This document shows positions 8,222-18,328 of a stretch of DNA of 21,108 nt, in pieces. The stretch lies in NCBI GenBank assembly GCA_005879255.1, contig VBKY01000202.1:1-21108 (forward strand), written 5' to 3'. How positions within the stretch are numbered: position 1 is the first letter of the stretch; each line of letters starts with the position of its first letter. A program made the translations under genes and the position numbers. Source of the stretch: Deltaproteobacteria bacterium. GTDB lineage: Bacteria > Desulfobacterota_B > Binatia > UBA9968. The notes beneath the pieces are model-generated. The model saw nothing but the letters and a program-made list of their open reading frames with translations. It was not told the origin of the DNA and did not search any database.

Positions 8222-9088
8222 TTATTTATCGATATCCCGATGCTTGATATGGATAGGAAATTTCTCCGCGCGGAATCGCTTTTGCAACTCATCGACCAAA
8301 ACCACCGAGCGATGTCGGCCACCGGTACAACCGAGCGCCAGAGTGAGGCTGCTCTTGCCTTCGCGCTCATAGAGAGGCAAGGCAAACTCGAGAAGAGCAT
8401 AAAGACGATCGAGAAACACGCGCGTTTCCAAGTTTCCGAGAACATATTCTTTGACTTCGGATTCGAGGCCGCTGCGTGCCCGAAGTTCATTGACAAAATA
8501 CGGATTGGGCAAAAACCGCACATCCAGAATCATGTCGGCATCGTGGGGAATGCCAAATTTGTATCCGAAAGATGTAAAAAACAACGCCATTCGGCGGGTC
8601 TGCGGAGCCTGGCAAAAGTGTTGCTCGATCTCCCGTTTTAGCTGGTGCACGTTAAAATCGCTCGTGTCGATCACTTTGTCGGCAAGGGCGCGTATTGATT
8701 CCAAGGCTTTCCTCTCGCGCGATATGCCGTCTTGGATCGAACCTTGCCCGGCTAACGGGTGCGGCCGGCGGGTTTCACTGAACCGCCTGAGCAAGACGTC
8801 ATCTGAGGCGTCGAAAAAGACCACCTGAACATGATGGTTCGCGCCGCGCATATCGGCGAGAACCTGCGGTAATGCTTGCAAAAACTGGCCGCCTCGGAGA
8901 TCTACGCCGAGCGCGATGCGCCTGATTTCTTCTTGGTAGCCCTGGCAGAGGTCGATGAATTTTGGAATGAGCAGTGCGGGTAGATTATCGACGCAAAAAA
9001 ACCCGTTGTCTTCGAGAGCGCGAATCGCAAAGCTTCTCCCCGACCCGGAGAGGCCAGTAATAATGATGATGTCCAACCCATCGGTCAT
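8222..9088 (-). CDS. rapZ: RapZ/YvcJ-family nucleotide-binding protein
   Basis: In E. coli RapZ binds small RNAs and controls glucosamine-6-phosphate synthase, linking envelope precursor supply to demand; in other phyla the role is less clear. The 288-residue protein shows the N-terminal P-loop GLSGSGRS (about 12-19), DNLPALLIPKF, a mid-protein FFDASDDVLLRRFSETRRPHPL, the C-terminal FGYKFGIPHDADMILDVRFLPNPY and CTGGRHRSV, all family hallmarks. The Walker A lysine is arginine here, a variant I also associate with actinobacterial members. It lies between ptsN and the HPr gene, as in many proteobacteria. Confidence 0.95.
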   Translation of the reverse strand: MTDGLDIIIITGLSGSGRSFAIRALEDNGFFCVDNLPALLIPKFIDLCQGYQEEIRRIALGVDLRGGQFLQALPQVLADMRGANHHVQVVFFDASDDVLLRRFSETRRPHPLAGQGSIQDGISRERKALESIRALADKVIDTSDFNVHQLKREIEQHFCQAPQTRRMALFFTSFGYKFGIPHDADMILDVRFLPNPYFVNELRARSGLESEVKEYVLGNLETRVFLDRLYALLEFALPLYEREGKSSLTLALGCTGGRHRSVVLVDELQKRFRAEKFPIHIKHRDIDK

Positions 9089-9094
9089 AGTTGC

Positions 9095-9556
9095 TCAAAA
9101 CTTTTCGTCCTCTTCAGCGATGATATTAAAAAGTTCCTGACTGGTCTGACCTTCCATAAGGCGGCGCCGAAAAGCTTCATCTTTAAGCAGCCGGGAAATC
9201 CGCGCTAGGGCCTTCAAGTGATCCGCAGCGGCATTCTCAGGCGCGATCAGCACGAAAAATAGATACGTTGGTCCGCCGTCCAGAGAAGCGAAATCCACTC
9301 CCTGCGGACTGCGCGCGAAAACTCCCAAGACCCGTTCAACACCGGGAAGTTTGCCGTGCGGAATCGCGACGCCTTCACCGATGGCCGTCGTGCTGATTTT
9401 TTCGCGCTCTAAGAGCACGGTGAGGACTGTTTGCTTGTTTAAGTGGCGATGATACGACACCAGCCAACTGGCCATTTCCTCAAGCGCTGCGTTCTTTTCG
9501 CGACTGGACAGAGCCGGGATGATCGTTTGGACCGTGAGGAAATCAGTGATTTTCAC
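9095..9556 (-). CDS. ptsN: PTS EIIA-like nitrogen regulatory protein (EIIA-Ntr)
   Basis: This is a regulatory EIIA protein that receives phosphate from NPr/HPr and adjusts nitrogen, potassium and stress physiology rather than importing sugar. The 153-residue protein has the active-site segment AIGEGVAIPHGKLPGV with the phosphorylated histidine at 67, and the later FFVLIAP and HLKALARISRLL elements. The start is GTG at 9556, overlapping the hpf stop as GTGA, so translation is coupled. It is followed after six bases by rapZ. Confidence 0.96.
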   Translation of the reverse strand: MKITDFLTVQTIIPALSSREKNAALEEMASWLVSYHRHLNKQTVLTVLLEREKISTTAIGEGVAIPHGKLPGVERVLGVFARSPQGVDFASLDGGPTYLFFVLIAPENAAADHLKALARISRLLKDEAFRRRLMEGQTSQELFNIIAEEDEKF

Positions 9557-9870
9557 GCCTGTGACCTTCTTCGAGCGAGCTTGGTTTTTTCTTTTTGTTT
9601 TTTTATTTGGCGCTGAATTTTGTCGATCGCCAAGTCAATAGCCGCGTAAAGATCTTGATGTTGCTCCTTTCCGTGAATCATCGTCCCATGCGTGTGCAGC
9701 TCGACTTCCGCTATTTGGCATTCTTTCGAATCTACGGCGAGAATGACACGGGCGTCCAAGGGATGCGAAAAATATTTGCCGATTCGGTGGATCTTCTGTT
9801 CAACGTACAGTTTCAGGGCCGCGGTTGGCTGCGTATGCCGAAAGGTCACGGAAACTTTGATATCGCTCAT
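9553..9870 (-). CDS. hpf: Ribosome hibernation-promoting factor, short form
   Basis: This small protein binds the 30S decoding region and helps keep ribosomes inactive in stationary phase. The 105-residue length identifies the short form: the C-terminal dimerisation domain of long HPF is absent. VSVTFRHTQPTAALKLYVEQKIHRIGKYF is the family's first strand-helix unit, followed by AEVELHTHGTMIHGKEQHQDLYAAIDLAIDKIQRQIKKQKEK, ending in a basic tail. It lies 22 bases after rpoN, the usual position. Confidence 0.95.
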   Translation of the reverse strand: MSDIKVSVTFRHTQPTAALKLYVEQKIHRIGKYFSHPLDARVILAVDSKECQIAEVELHTHGTMIHGKEQHQDLYAAIDLAIDKIQRQIKKQKEKTKLARRRSQA

Positions 9871-9892
9871 CGAGTCGAATTAATTCCTGCAG

Positions 9893-11368
9893 TTATCGGC
9901 GCAGGAATGGTTGCCGGCGTTTCGAAGAGGGGAGTATGCCCATCGCCTCGCGATATTTTGCCACGGTGCGCCGCGCGATATCGATGGAGTCGCTCGACAA
10001 CATGGATGCGATATGCTGATCGCTGTTTGGCCTGCGCGGATCTTCGGCGGCGATGATGCCGCGGATCTTCTCTTTGACGCTTTCGCTGGCGACATCTTCG
10101 CCGTTGCCAGTTTTAAGACCGCTTTGAAAAAAGTATTTGAGCTCGAACAGCCCTTGCGGCGTATGAACATATTTATTGGCCGTAGCGCGGCTGACGGTGG
10201 ACTCGTGCATACGAATGTCTTCGGCGACGTCGCGCAGGACCATCGGCTTGAGTTGCTTTACCCCATGTTCTAGGAATTCCTGTTGAAACTTGAAAATGCT
10301 CTGGGTAACGCGAAATAGAGTTTGTTGGCGCTGCTGGATGCTCTTAATCAACCAGGTGGCCGCGCGCACCTTTTCTTGTAAGTATTGCCGCGCCTGCTCT
10401 TCTTCAGCGCCCTCCTGGCCGGCCATGCGCCGATAGAGTGAACTCACGCGCAGCCGCGGCACGCCGTCGTCATTCAAGTAAATCAGGTACTCATCCCCGA
10501 CCTTTTCGACGAAGACATCGGGCAAGACCGTGCGAACCTCATCCTGCTCAAAGCCGCGCGAAGGCTTGGGCTCAAGGGACGCGATCACATGCGCCGCGTC
10601 GGCAATCTCATCGATGGTGACGCCCAAGTCTTTAGCCAATTTTTCATAGCGTTTAGACTCGAGGAAACTTAGATGATCAGCGACAATGCGGGCTGCCAAG
10701 CTATTCCTCAGCTGCAGGTTCTCAAGCTGGATTAACAAACATTCGCGCAGATCACGCGCCGCAACCCCGACGGGATCAAAAAACTGGATGCGCTTGAGAA
10801 TGGCTTCGCTATCTTCAGGTGTACTGCCCGTGGCGTTACAAATTTCCTCGATAGTGACGGCCAAGTAACCGTTTTCATTTAGGTTCTGAATCATATACTG
10901 GCCGATCGCCGATTCCTGCTCGGTGATCTTGGAAAGGCGTAGTTGCCAGATGAGGTGATCTTCCAACGTGGTCTTTTTCGTCAGGCTGTTCTCCCACGAC
11001 GGTGGTGAGTCGCTATCTTCAGAGGTCGCTTCGGCGGTAAGAGAACCATGGATCGAGTTGGAATGGGTATCGAGATACTCCTGCCAGTCCAACGTGCCGA
11101 TTTTATCGACGGCAGAGATCTCGCGGTTAATCACCAGCTCCGATGTATCGCCAGTAGGGCTAGCCTGGATTTCGGATCTCGGTTGCTCGCTGCTCTCGGT
11201 TTCCTCTGTCGGTCCCTCTTCCAGTGCGGGATTTTCCTGCAACTCCTTGAGCACCATATCTTCCAACTCAAGCCGAGAAAGTTGCAGCAGCTTGATCGCT
11301 TGCTGCAGCTGCGGAGTCATGACCAGCTGTTGCGCGAGCTTTTGAACCTGTCTAATTTCTAGAGCCAT
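9893..11368 (-). CDS. rpoN: RNA polymerase sigma-54 factor
   Basis: The protein directs RNA polymerase to -24/-12 promoters, which need an ATP-driven activator to open. The 491-residue protein has region I (QQLVMTPQLQQAIKLLQ), a Glu/Ser-rich acidic region II around 55-115, the core-binding region III with repeated LRECLLIQLE-type helices, a helix-turn-helix (MHESTVSRATANKYVHTPQG) and the RpoN box ARRTVAKYRE close to the C-terminus. It starts two bases after the lptB stop, which is the classical lptB-rpoN linkage. Confidence 0.98.
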   Translation of the reverse strand: MALEIRQVQKLAQQLVMTPQLQQAIKLLQLSRLELEDMVLKELQENPALEEGPTEETESSEQPRSEIQASPTGDTSELVINREISAVDKIGTLDWQEYLDTHSNSIHGSLTAEATSEDSDSPPSWENSLTKKTTLEDHLIWQLRLSKITEQESAIGQYMIQNLNENGYLAVTIEEICNATGSTPEDSEAILKRIQFFDPVGVAARDLRECLLIQLENLQLRNSLAARIVADHLSFLESKRYEKLAKDLGVTIDEIADAAHVIASLEPKPSRGFEQDEVRTVLPDVFVEKVGDEYLIYLNDDGVPRLRVSSLYRRMAGQEGAEEEQARQYLQEKVRAATWLIKSIQQRQQTLFRVTQSIFKFQQEFLEHGVKQLKPMVLRDVAEDIRMHESTVSRATANKYVHTPQGLFELKYFFQSGLKTGNGEDVASESVKEKIRGIIAAEDPRRPNSDQHIASMLSSDSIDIARRTVAKYREAMGILPSSKRRQPFLRR

Positions 11369-11370
11369 AT

Positions 11371-12093
11371 TTAGAACTTAAAACCTTCTCCTAAATAGAA
11401 TTTGCGTGCTTTAGCGCTCGCGGCGATGGTTTCCGGCGTACCCTCTTCGAGAATCGCGCCTTCATTGACGATGTAAGCCCGATCGCAGATGCCTAGGGTC
11501 TCGCGCACGTTGTGATCGGTAATGAGAATGCCGATGCCACTGCTGATCAACCGGCGAATAATCTTTTGGATCTCTGCCACGGCGATCGGGTCGATTCCAG
11601 TAAAAGGTTCGTCTAATAACAAGAAAAACGGCGAAAGGACTAGCGCGCGCGCAATCTCCACCCGGCGCCGCTCACCGCCCGAGAGTGTAAAAGCCTTGTG
11701 CGTTGCCAAATGGCTGACACCGAGCATTTTCATCAAAGCGTCAGCTCGTTCTTGTTGGTCTGCGGTACTGAGATCGAGAGTTTGCAAGATCGCCCTCAGA
11801 TTGTCTTCCACCGTAAGGCGACGAAAGACGGATGATTCTTGAGGCAAATAACTGATGCCGGCACGCGCCCGCTGATAAATCGGCGCGCCGGTCAAATCCT
11901 CGTCATTCAAAAAAACGCGCCCTTCGTCGGGCTGTATCAAGCCAACCATCATATGAAACGTCGTGGTTTTACCTGCGCCGTTGGGACCCAGCAAGCCAAT
12001 GACTTCGCCGCCTTTCACTTCCAAATTAACGCCGTCGACGACGCGCCGCCCGCCATAGGATTTTGCGACCGATACCGCCCTGAGGACGCTCAT
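11371..12093 (-). CDS. lptB: LPS export ABC transporter ATPase LptB
   Basis: LptB powers extraction of LPS from the inner membrane in the LptB2FG complex. The 240-residue protein has Walker A GLLGPNGAGKTTT (34-46), a Q-loop near YLPQESS, the signature LSGGERRRVEIARAL and Walker B FFLLLDEPFTGIDP followed by the H-loop ITDHNV. These are the LptB versions of the ABC motifs, not those of amino-acid importers. It lies two bases after lptA and two before rpoN. The lptF and lptG membrane genes are not in this window. Confidence 0.98.
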   Translation of the reverse strand: MSVLRAVSVAKSYGGRRVVDGVNLEVKGGEVIGLLGPNGAGKTTTFHMMVGLIQPDEGRVFLNDEDLTGAPIYQRARAGISYLPQESSVFRRLTVEDNLRAILQTLDLSTADQQERADALMKMLGVSHLATHKAFTLSGGERRRVEIARALVLSPFFLLLDEPFTGIDPIAVAEIQKIIRRLISSGIGILITDHNVRETLGICDRAYIVNEGAILEEGTPETIAASAKARKFYLGEGFKF

Positions 12094-12095
12094 CT

Positions 12096-12692
12096 CTACT
12101 TGGCATCCCCCTGCTCCCGGCTCTTCAACTCCTCAGGGAATATCGTCGCTCGTACTCTATTCTTATCATCGCCTTCGACAATCGACTTGTCTTGTTCAAC
12201 AAAGTAAATGACCTTGACGCCGCTGACTTGGCTGTTGCCTTGGCGCATCACCGGGCTCCCTGTGAGGGTTACAGTCTTAGCCTTGTCATCGAAAACAGCT
12301 TTTTCACCCGTTGCGACGCGATTGCCTTGCGTCGCATTAACTTTCCCCTCGGCGATGATCTGTTTCATCTGCTTCATTTCCGGATCGTAATAAGCGGTGA
12401 GCGTTTCACTGCGCATCGTCATTTCGGCCTGCACAGTCACGACGCGCCCCTTGTAGGTAATGGTATTTTGCTTTTGATCGACTTCCATCCAATCTGCGGT
12501 GATGAAGACCGGGTCTTTCTTGTTGAATTCGAAAGCGGTAGAGCTTTTCTTCGTATCATCCTTCTTTGTGCCATCATCCGCCTTCTTGATATCATCCTTC
12601 TTGGCGTCATTCTTCGCCGGCGCCGCTGGCATAGCGTGACTAGACAATAGTATGAAGAATAAAATAGTGAAATGGAGCATCGCGCGCCGCAT
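12096..12692 (-). CDS. lptA: LPS transport periplasmic protein LptA
   Basis: LptA forms the periplasmic bridge that carries LPS to the outer membrane. The chosen ATG at 12692 directly follows the lptC stop and gives 198 residues; a longer frame to 12758 would overlap lptC and bury the signal peptide. Residues 1-21 form a signal peptide (MRRAMLHFTILFFILLSSHA). Residues 27-50 are a Lys/Asp-rich linker with repeated KKDD. The OstA-type beta-jellyroll follows, with FITADWMEVDQKQNTITYKGRV, AEGKVNATQGNRVATGEKAVFDD and VTLTGSPVMRQG. The linker is unusual and is described separately as a repeat. Confidence 0.95.
   Translation of the reverse strand: MRRAMLHFTILFFILLSSHAMPAAPAKNDAKKDDIKKADDGTKKDDTKKSSTAFEFNKKDPVFITADWMEVDQKQNTITYKGRVVTVQAEMTMRSETLTAYYDPEMKQMKQIIAEGKVNATQGNRVATGEKAVFDDKAKTVTLTGSPVMRQGNSQVSGVKVIYFVEQDKSIVEGDDKNRVRATIFPEELKSREQGDAK
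12555..12618. repeat. 18-base imperfect tandem repeat in lptA
   Basis: Three 18-base units start with ATCATCC at 12555, 12573 and 12591, followed by a partial ATTCTTCGCC at 12609-12618. The units encode the Lys/Asp-rich linker after the LptA signal peptide on the minus strand, so copy changes would keep the frame. Confidence 0.75.
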
Positions 12693-12693
12693 G

Positions 12694-13320
12694 TTATCCC
12701 CCGACCCGCTGGTCCGGACTAGGCTTATTCTTTTTTTTCGCCACCTTCTCGGGCTCAATTTTTGTCTTCACGCGATGCACCAAGCGAATCTTCCTGTCCT
12801 CCAACTCAATCTCCATGCTCGATCCTTCCAATTCTATCCCTTCTCCCACGACGGTGGTGCGGTTCGGCAGGATGACCTGATCCTTCGCTGGCAAATAATT
12901 CGCTTCCTCCGACTTGAGCACGTACCCTTGAAACGAAACTTGGATGTCGCCGCGGAGTTCCATTCTCTCAAGTTCCTTTTCATTGATGTAAAGGTGCGCT
13001 AAGTCGCCAGTGGTTTCCACAACCTCGCCCTTTTTGTCGTAGTAATAGAACCTTGGCTTTTTTATAATGGCTTCCTTCTGCTCTTTGAAATAACTTGCCT
13101 CGTCGCCGAAGAGCTCCCAAAGCTTGCGGCCATTTTCGATTTTGGCCCTATGAAATTCTTTCATGTGAAGTGCTGACTCCGGCAGGTAGTCTAACGCTTT
13201 GAGAGGATTTTTCTTGATTTCTTTCTGTACCCGTTGAACGAACTCCGTCGCTTTGTAACCGACACCGCCAAGGGACAGGAGAATCGCTAACAGTAAAATG
13301 GTCCGTCTAGCTTTGCGCAT
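12694..13320 (-). CDS. lptC: LPS export protein LptC
   Basis: LptC is a bitopic inner-membrane protein that hands LPS from LptB2FG to LptA. The 208-residue protein has a basic N-terminus (MRKARRT) and one membrane segment at about 7-24 (ILLLAILLSLGGVGY). The periplasmic beta-jellyroll from about 85 shows FYYYDKKGEVVETTGDLAHL, LERMELRGDIQVSFQGYVLKSEEANYLPAKDQV and VVGEGIELEGSSMEI, all typical of the family. The C-terminus is Lys-rich. Its stop lies one base before the lptA start. No clear Shine-Dalgarno precedes the ATG; a candidate promoter lies 25-53 bases upstream. Confidence 0.92.
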   Translation of the reverse strand: MRKARRTILLLAILLSLGGVGYKATEFVQRVQKEIKKNPLKALDYLPESALHMKEFHRAKIENGRKLWELFGDEASYFKEQKEAIIKKPRFYYYDKKGEVVETTGDLAHLYINEKELERMELRGDIQVSFQGYVLKSEEANYLPAKDQVILPNRTTVVGEGIELEGSSMEIELEDRKIRLVHRVKTKIEPEKVAKKKNKPSPDQRVGG

Positions 13321-13344
13321 GGTTATTCAGTAATTTTACATGCA

Positions 13345-13373
13345 AAAGTATCATTCTTTAGAAGTACTGTAAA
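13345..13373 (-). promoter_or_regulatory. Candidate sigma-70 promoter before lptC
   Basis: In the 133-base gap between kdsC and lptC, minus-strand TTTACA (13368-13373) is followed after 17 bases by TACTTT (13345-13350), preceded by TGA as an extended -10. It would start lptC-lptA-lptB-rpoN and the genes behind. The match is moderate. Confidence 0.4.
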
Positions 13374-13453
13374 GCATTCGGCACGAAAATTGCTTTGTAA
13401 TCCTAAGAAGCTTCGGGAGCTATTTGGATTTACGTAACTCAATTCGCCAGAAT

Positions 13454-13960
13454 TCACCACTTGCCCTGCGTTTTTAGCAGCAGTTCCGCCACCTCTCTAA
13501 CCGCTCCCTGACCACCCCCGGTGGCTGTTACAAAATCGACAGTCGAAATCAATTCGGGCCAGCCATCAGCCACAGAAACTGCCAGCCCGGCCAATTTAAG
13601 AACCGGGCGATCGACGATATCGTCGCCCACATAGGCAATTTGATCGTCGTTAAGACCGCTGCTGCGTTTGATCTCATTATAGGCGTCGAGCTTGTTTTGT
13701 ACCCCCTGGCGCACGAGCTTAACGTTCAACTCCTTCGCACGGAAAATCACGCTCCTCGAAGAGCGCGCGGTGACAAACCCAACGTCGATCCCCGCCCGTT
13801 GGAGCAAGGAAATTCCCTGCCCGTCTCGTACGTGGAATTGCTTCGTCTCGACACCGCGGTCGTCGATGATGATCCGTCCGTCGGTCAGGACGCCATCGAC
13901 ATCAAGGAGGAGCAGCCTTATTTTTTTGGCTTTCTTACGAACTGCAACAGGGATTTTCAC
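13454..13960 (-). CDS. kdsC: 3-deoxy-D-manno-octulosonate 8-phosphate phosphatase
   Basis: This HAD-family phosphatase releases phosphate from Kdo-8-phosphate. The 168-residue length fits the small C0-type HAD enzymes without a cap domain. LLLLDVDGVLTDG (17-29) holds the two catalytic aspartates, VTARSS is motif II, and IAYVGDDIVDRPVLK is the metal-binding motif IV. The start is GTG at 13960, nine bases or fewer after the kdsD stop. It is the last gene of the kdsB-to-kdsC block. Confidence 0.95.
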   Translation of the reverse strand: MKIPVAVRKKAKKIRLLLLDVDGVLTDGRIIIDDRGVETKQFHVRDGQGISLLQRAGIDVGFVTARSSRSVIFRAKELNVKLVRQGVQNKLDAYNEIKRSSGLNDDQIAYVGDDIVDRPVLKLAGLAVSVADGWPELISTVDFVTATGGGQGAVREVAELLLKTQGKW

Positions 13961-13968
13961 GGCGCAGA

Positions 13969-14940
13969 CTACAGGCCCGCTTTGACCAGATCATGGAGGT
14001 GAACTATGCCGCGAGGTTTTTTGCTGTCGCCATCAAGAACAAAGAGGGACGTAATCGAAAACCGTTCCATCACGGCGACGGCTTCCGTAGCCAAAGTGTC
14101 GGCCGGTATGGTTTTGGGATTGCTTGTCATGATGTCTCTGGCTTGAAGAGCCAAGATATCGCCCATGCTATGCAGTCCGCGACGCAAGTCGCCATCGGTG
14201 ATAACTCCAACTAGCTTGCCTTTTGAATCGATCACACCTGTGACGCCCAGGCGCTTTGAAGTTATCTCGAACAGGGCCTCCCTGACAGAGGTTTCATCCT
14301 GCACTAACGGCAATTGCTCGCCGCGGCACATCAGATCCTCCACGCGGAGCAGCAAGCGGCGACCCAAGGTCCCGCCGGGATGGCGAACGGCGTAATCTGC
14401 TTCGTTGAAGCCTTTCTCTTCGAGCAATACCACCGCCAAGGCATCGCCCATTGCCAAAGCCGCCGTAGTACTGGTCGTTGGTGCCAAACCCAGCGGACAG
14501 GCCTCGTCTTTGACTCCGACGTTTAGGACAATGTCACCCGCTTTGGCAAGCGTCGACTCTGGATTGCCGGTCATCACGATCAGCTTGAGACCATGAAACT
14601 TGAAATGAGGCAGCACTTTGAGGATCTCGTCGGTTTCACCGCTGTTGGAAAGAGCGAGAATCACATCTCCCGGCATTATCATTCCGAGATCGCCGTGCAC
14701 GCCGTCACCCGCGTGAATGAAAAATGACGGGGTACCGGTGCTGGCCAACGTGGCCGCGATCTTGCGGCAGATCAATCCCGATTTGCCGACTCCGGTCACA
14801 ACAACCTTGCCGCGACAGCCTCGCAGCACTTCGACGGCTCGAACGAAACTTTCGTCGAGTCGATCGATCATCGAGAGAATCCCATTGGACTCGACTCGCA
14901 GCACTTCTGCTGCGCGTTTAAGAAGCTCTGCTGATTTCAC
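13969..14940 (-). CDS. kdsD: Arabinose-5-phosphate isomerase
   Basis: The enzyme converts ribulose-5-phosphate to arabinose-5-phosphate, the first committed Kdo precursor. The 323-residue protein has an N-terminal SIS domain (VVVTGVGKSGLICRKIAATLASTGTPSFF and ILALSNSGETDEILKVLPHFK) and PLGLAPTTSTTAALAMGDALA, then two CBS domains (ITSKRLGVTGVIDSKGKLVGVITDGDLRRG and FSITSLFVLDGDSKKPRGIVHLHDLVKAG). This is the full-length KdsD layout. It begins with GTG four bases after the kdsA stop. Confidence 0.97.
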   Translation of the reverse strand: MKSAELLKRAAEVLRVESNGILSMIDRLDESFVRAVEVLRGCRGKVVVTGVGKSGLICRKIAATLASTGTPSFFIHAGDGVHGDLGMIMPGDVILALSNSGETDEILKVLPHFKFHGLKLIVMTGNPESTLAKAGDIVLNVGVKDEACPLGLAPTTSTTAALAMGDALAVVLLEEKGFNEADYAVRHPGGTLGRRLLLRVEDLMCRGEQLPLVQDETSVREALFEITSKRLGVTGVIDSKGKLVGVITDGDLRRGLHSMGDILALQARDIMTSNPKTIPADTLATEAVAVMERFSITSLFVLDGDSKKPRGIVHLHDLVKAGL

Positions 14941-14944
14941 TCTG

Positions 14945-15772
14945 CTAATTTCCCTTGGTTAAACTATCGATGGCTTTGACGGTCTGGAGCAATCTTTCGA
15001 AGTCTTTTAAGTCCAAGGAATTGGGGCCGTCGCTCAAGGCATGATCGGGATCTTGATGAACTTCCATGAACAGCGCGTCTACACCTGCCGCCACTCCTGC
15101 GCGAGCCAGCGCGGGAATATACTTGCGTTCACCACCGGACGCATTGCCGAGACCGCCGGGTAATTGCAAACTATGCGTCGCGTCGAATACGACCGGATAG
15201 CCCAGGTCGCGCATGACCACCAGCGAGCGCATATCGGAAACTAGATTATTGTAACCGAAAGATACACCCCGCTCAGTAAGAAGAATTTGCTCGTTGCCGG
15301 TGGAACGAATTTTCTCGATGACGTTACGCATATCCCAGGGCGCAAGAAATTGTCCTTTTTTCACGTTGACAATTTTCCCGGAGTTGGCCACCGCAATGAC
15401 GAAATCTGTTTGTCGGCAGAGAAAGGCAGGAATTTGTAAAATGTCCGCAACCTCTTTGACCGGCCCAACCTGATCGATTTCGTGAACGTCCGTGAGGACT
15501 GGCACACCCACTCTCTTTTTGACTTCGGCAAGAATCTCCAATCCTTTTTCTAATCCCGGCCCACGAAACGACTGCACAGAAGAGCGGTTGGCTTTGTCAT
15601 AAGAAGATTTGAAAATATAAGGAACGCCGACCCGATCGGCCTTTTCTTTAAGGGCGGTCGCATGCCTTAGCGCCGACTCTTTGCTTTCGATGACGCAAGG
15701 TCCGGCGATCACGACGACCGGCAAATCGCCACCTATCTGAAGGTTTCCTATGCTGATCCGCTTGGTGGACAT
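14945..15772 (-). CDS. kdsA: 3-deoxy-8-phosphooctulonate synthase, metal-dependent class
   Basis: The enzyme condenses phosphoenolpyruvate with arabinose-5-phosphate to give Kdo-8-phosphate. The 275-residue TIM-barrel protein has [11 protein letters not shown] near the N-terminus. Cys26 at this place marks the metal-dependent class, as in Aquifex; the E. coli metal-free type has Asn. Other class features are [30 protein letters not shown] and [19 protein letters not shown]. It lies 22 bases after pyrG. Confidence 0.97.
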   Translation of the reverse strand: MSTKRISIGNLQIGGDLPVVVIAGPCVIESKESALRHATALKEKADRVGVPYIFKSSYDKANRSSVQSFRGPGLEKGLEILAEVKKRVGVPVLTDVHEIDQVGPVKEVADILQIPAFLCRQTDFVIAVANSGKIVNVKKGQFLAPWDMRNVIEKIRSTGNEQILLTERGVSFGYNNLVSDMRSLVVMRDLGYPVVFDATHSLQLPGGLGNASGGERKYIPALARAGVAAGVDALFMEVHQDPDHALSDGPNSLDLKDFERLLQTVKAIDSLTKGN

Positions 15773-15794
15773 TGGTAGGCAACCGGGTCGATCT

Positions 15795-17450
<1,656 letters not shown>

Positions 17451-18215
17451 TCAGTTTAGCTGCGCCTTTAAGTAGCGCTCTGCTTTTTTCAGATCAGCGG
17501 GAGTATCGACTTCGACTCCACTCTCGTCAACTTCCGCAACGTAAATTCGATAACCGTTTTCCAACGCCCGCAGCTGCTCCAAACTTTCGATCTGTTCTAA
17601 GGCGCTCGGCCGTAGACGCGCAAACTTCAATAGAAAATCGCGTCGATATACATACAGCCCTAAATGGCGATAGCCCCACACGTGCCGATCGGCTCGCATC
17701 TTCTTGTGGTATGGATCGATGACGCTGTTTCGAACATAAGGAATCGGCGAGGAAAAATACAACGCAAAGCCGGCGCGATCGGTGAGAACTTTGACGATAT
17801 TCGCATTACGCCATTCCTCTTCTTCGTAGATCGCAGTGCGTACCGTTCCCATCGGAATTGTCCGGTCCCGCCTGAGCGGCCGAATCGCTCGGACGATTGT
17901 ATCGGAGCGAATGAATGGCAGGTCGCCTTGCACGTTAACCAGCCAATCCGCGCGGATCTTGCGCGCCACCTCGGCCAATCGATCCGTGCCGCTGGCGTGG
18001 TGTTTCGAAGTCATCATCACCTCGCCGCCGAAGTTTCTCACGGCCTGTTCGACGCGCCGGTCGTCGGTTGCGACCACGACTCGATCCAGTTCCCGCGCCT
18101 TCGAAGCGCTCTCGTATACATGCTGGATCATCGGTTTGCCGCCAATGTCAGCCAATGGCTTTCCCGGAAGACGGGTCGAACCGTAACGCGCCGGGATAAT
18201 CGCCACAACGCTCAT
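17451..18215 (-). CDS. kdsB: 3-deoxy-manno-octulosonate cytidylyltransferase
   Basis: The enzyme activates Kdo to CMP-Kdo for lipid A glycosylation. The 254-residue protein starts with the nucleotide-binding loop VVAIIPARYGSTRLPGKPL, continues with HASGTDRLAEVA and VNVQGDLPFI (94-102; the usual reading is QGDEP), and has the later HLGLYVYRRDFLLKF and ESLEQLRALENG segments. The metal-binding Asp98 is kept. No good ribosome binding site precedes the ATG at 18215. It is the first gene after a strong promoter and a terminator-like hairpin. Confidence 0.96.
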   Translation of the reverse strand: MSVVAIIPARYGSTRLPGKPLADIGGKPMIQHVYESASKARELDRVVVATDDRRVEQAVRNFGGEVMMTSKHHASGTDRLAEVARKIRADWLVNVQGDLPFIRSDTIVRAIRPLRRDRTIPMGTVRTAIYEEEEWRNANIVKVLTDRAGFALYFSSPIPYVRNSVIDPYHKKMRADRHVWGYRHLGLYVYRRDFLLKFARLRPSALEQIESLEQLRALENGYRIYVAEVDESGVEVDTPADLKKAERYLKAQLN

Positions 18216-18278
18216 CGGTTGACTAGATTAGGATTGCGATGAATGAGAACAGACAGCTCCAAGTCTCGCGCTCGTCCT

Positions 18279-18322
18279 AAAAATAAAAAACCGCAATGGC
18301 TTTCCCGGAAAGCGCATCACGG
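18279..18322 (-). terminator. Intrinsic terminator in the kdsB leader, possible attenuator
   Basis: On the minus strand the bases 18322 to 18291 fold into a hairpin of 14 pairs with a 3-base CGG loop and one bulged C. CCG pairs with CGG, two G-U wobbles follow, then ATG with CAT and GCTTTC with GAAAGC. TTTTTTATTTTT (18290-18279) follows directly. The hairpin starts about at the predicted transcript start of the promoter just upstream. It could end the sensor-gene transcript or attenuate the kdsB operon. Confidence 0.75.
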
Positions 18323-18328
18323 AATTTT

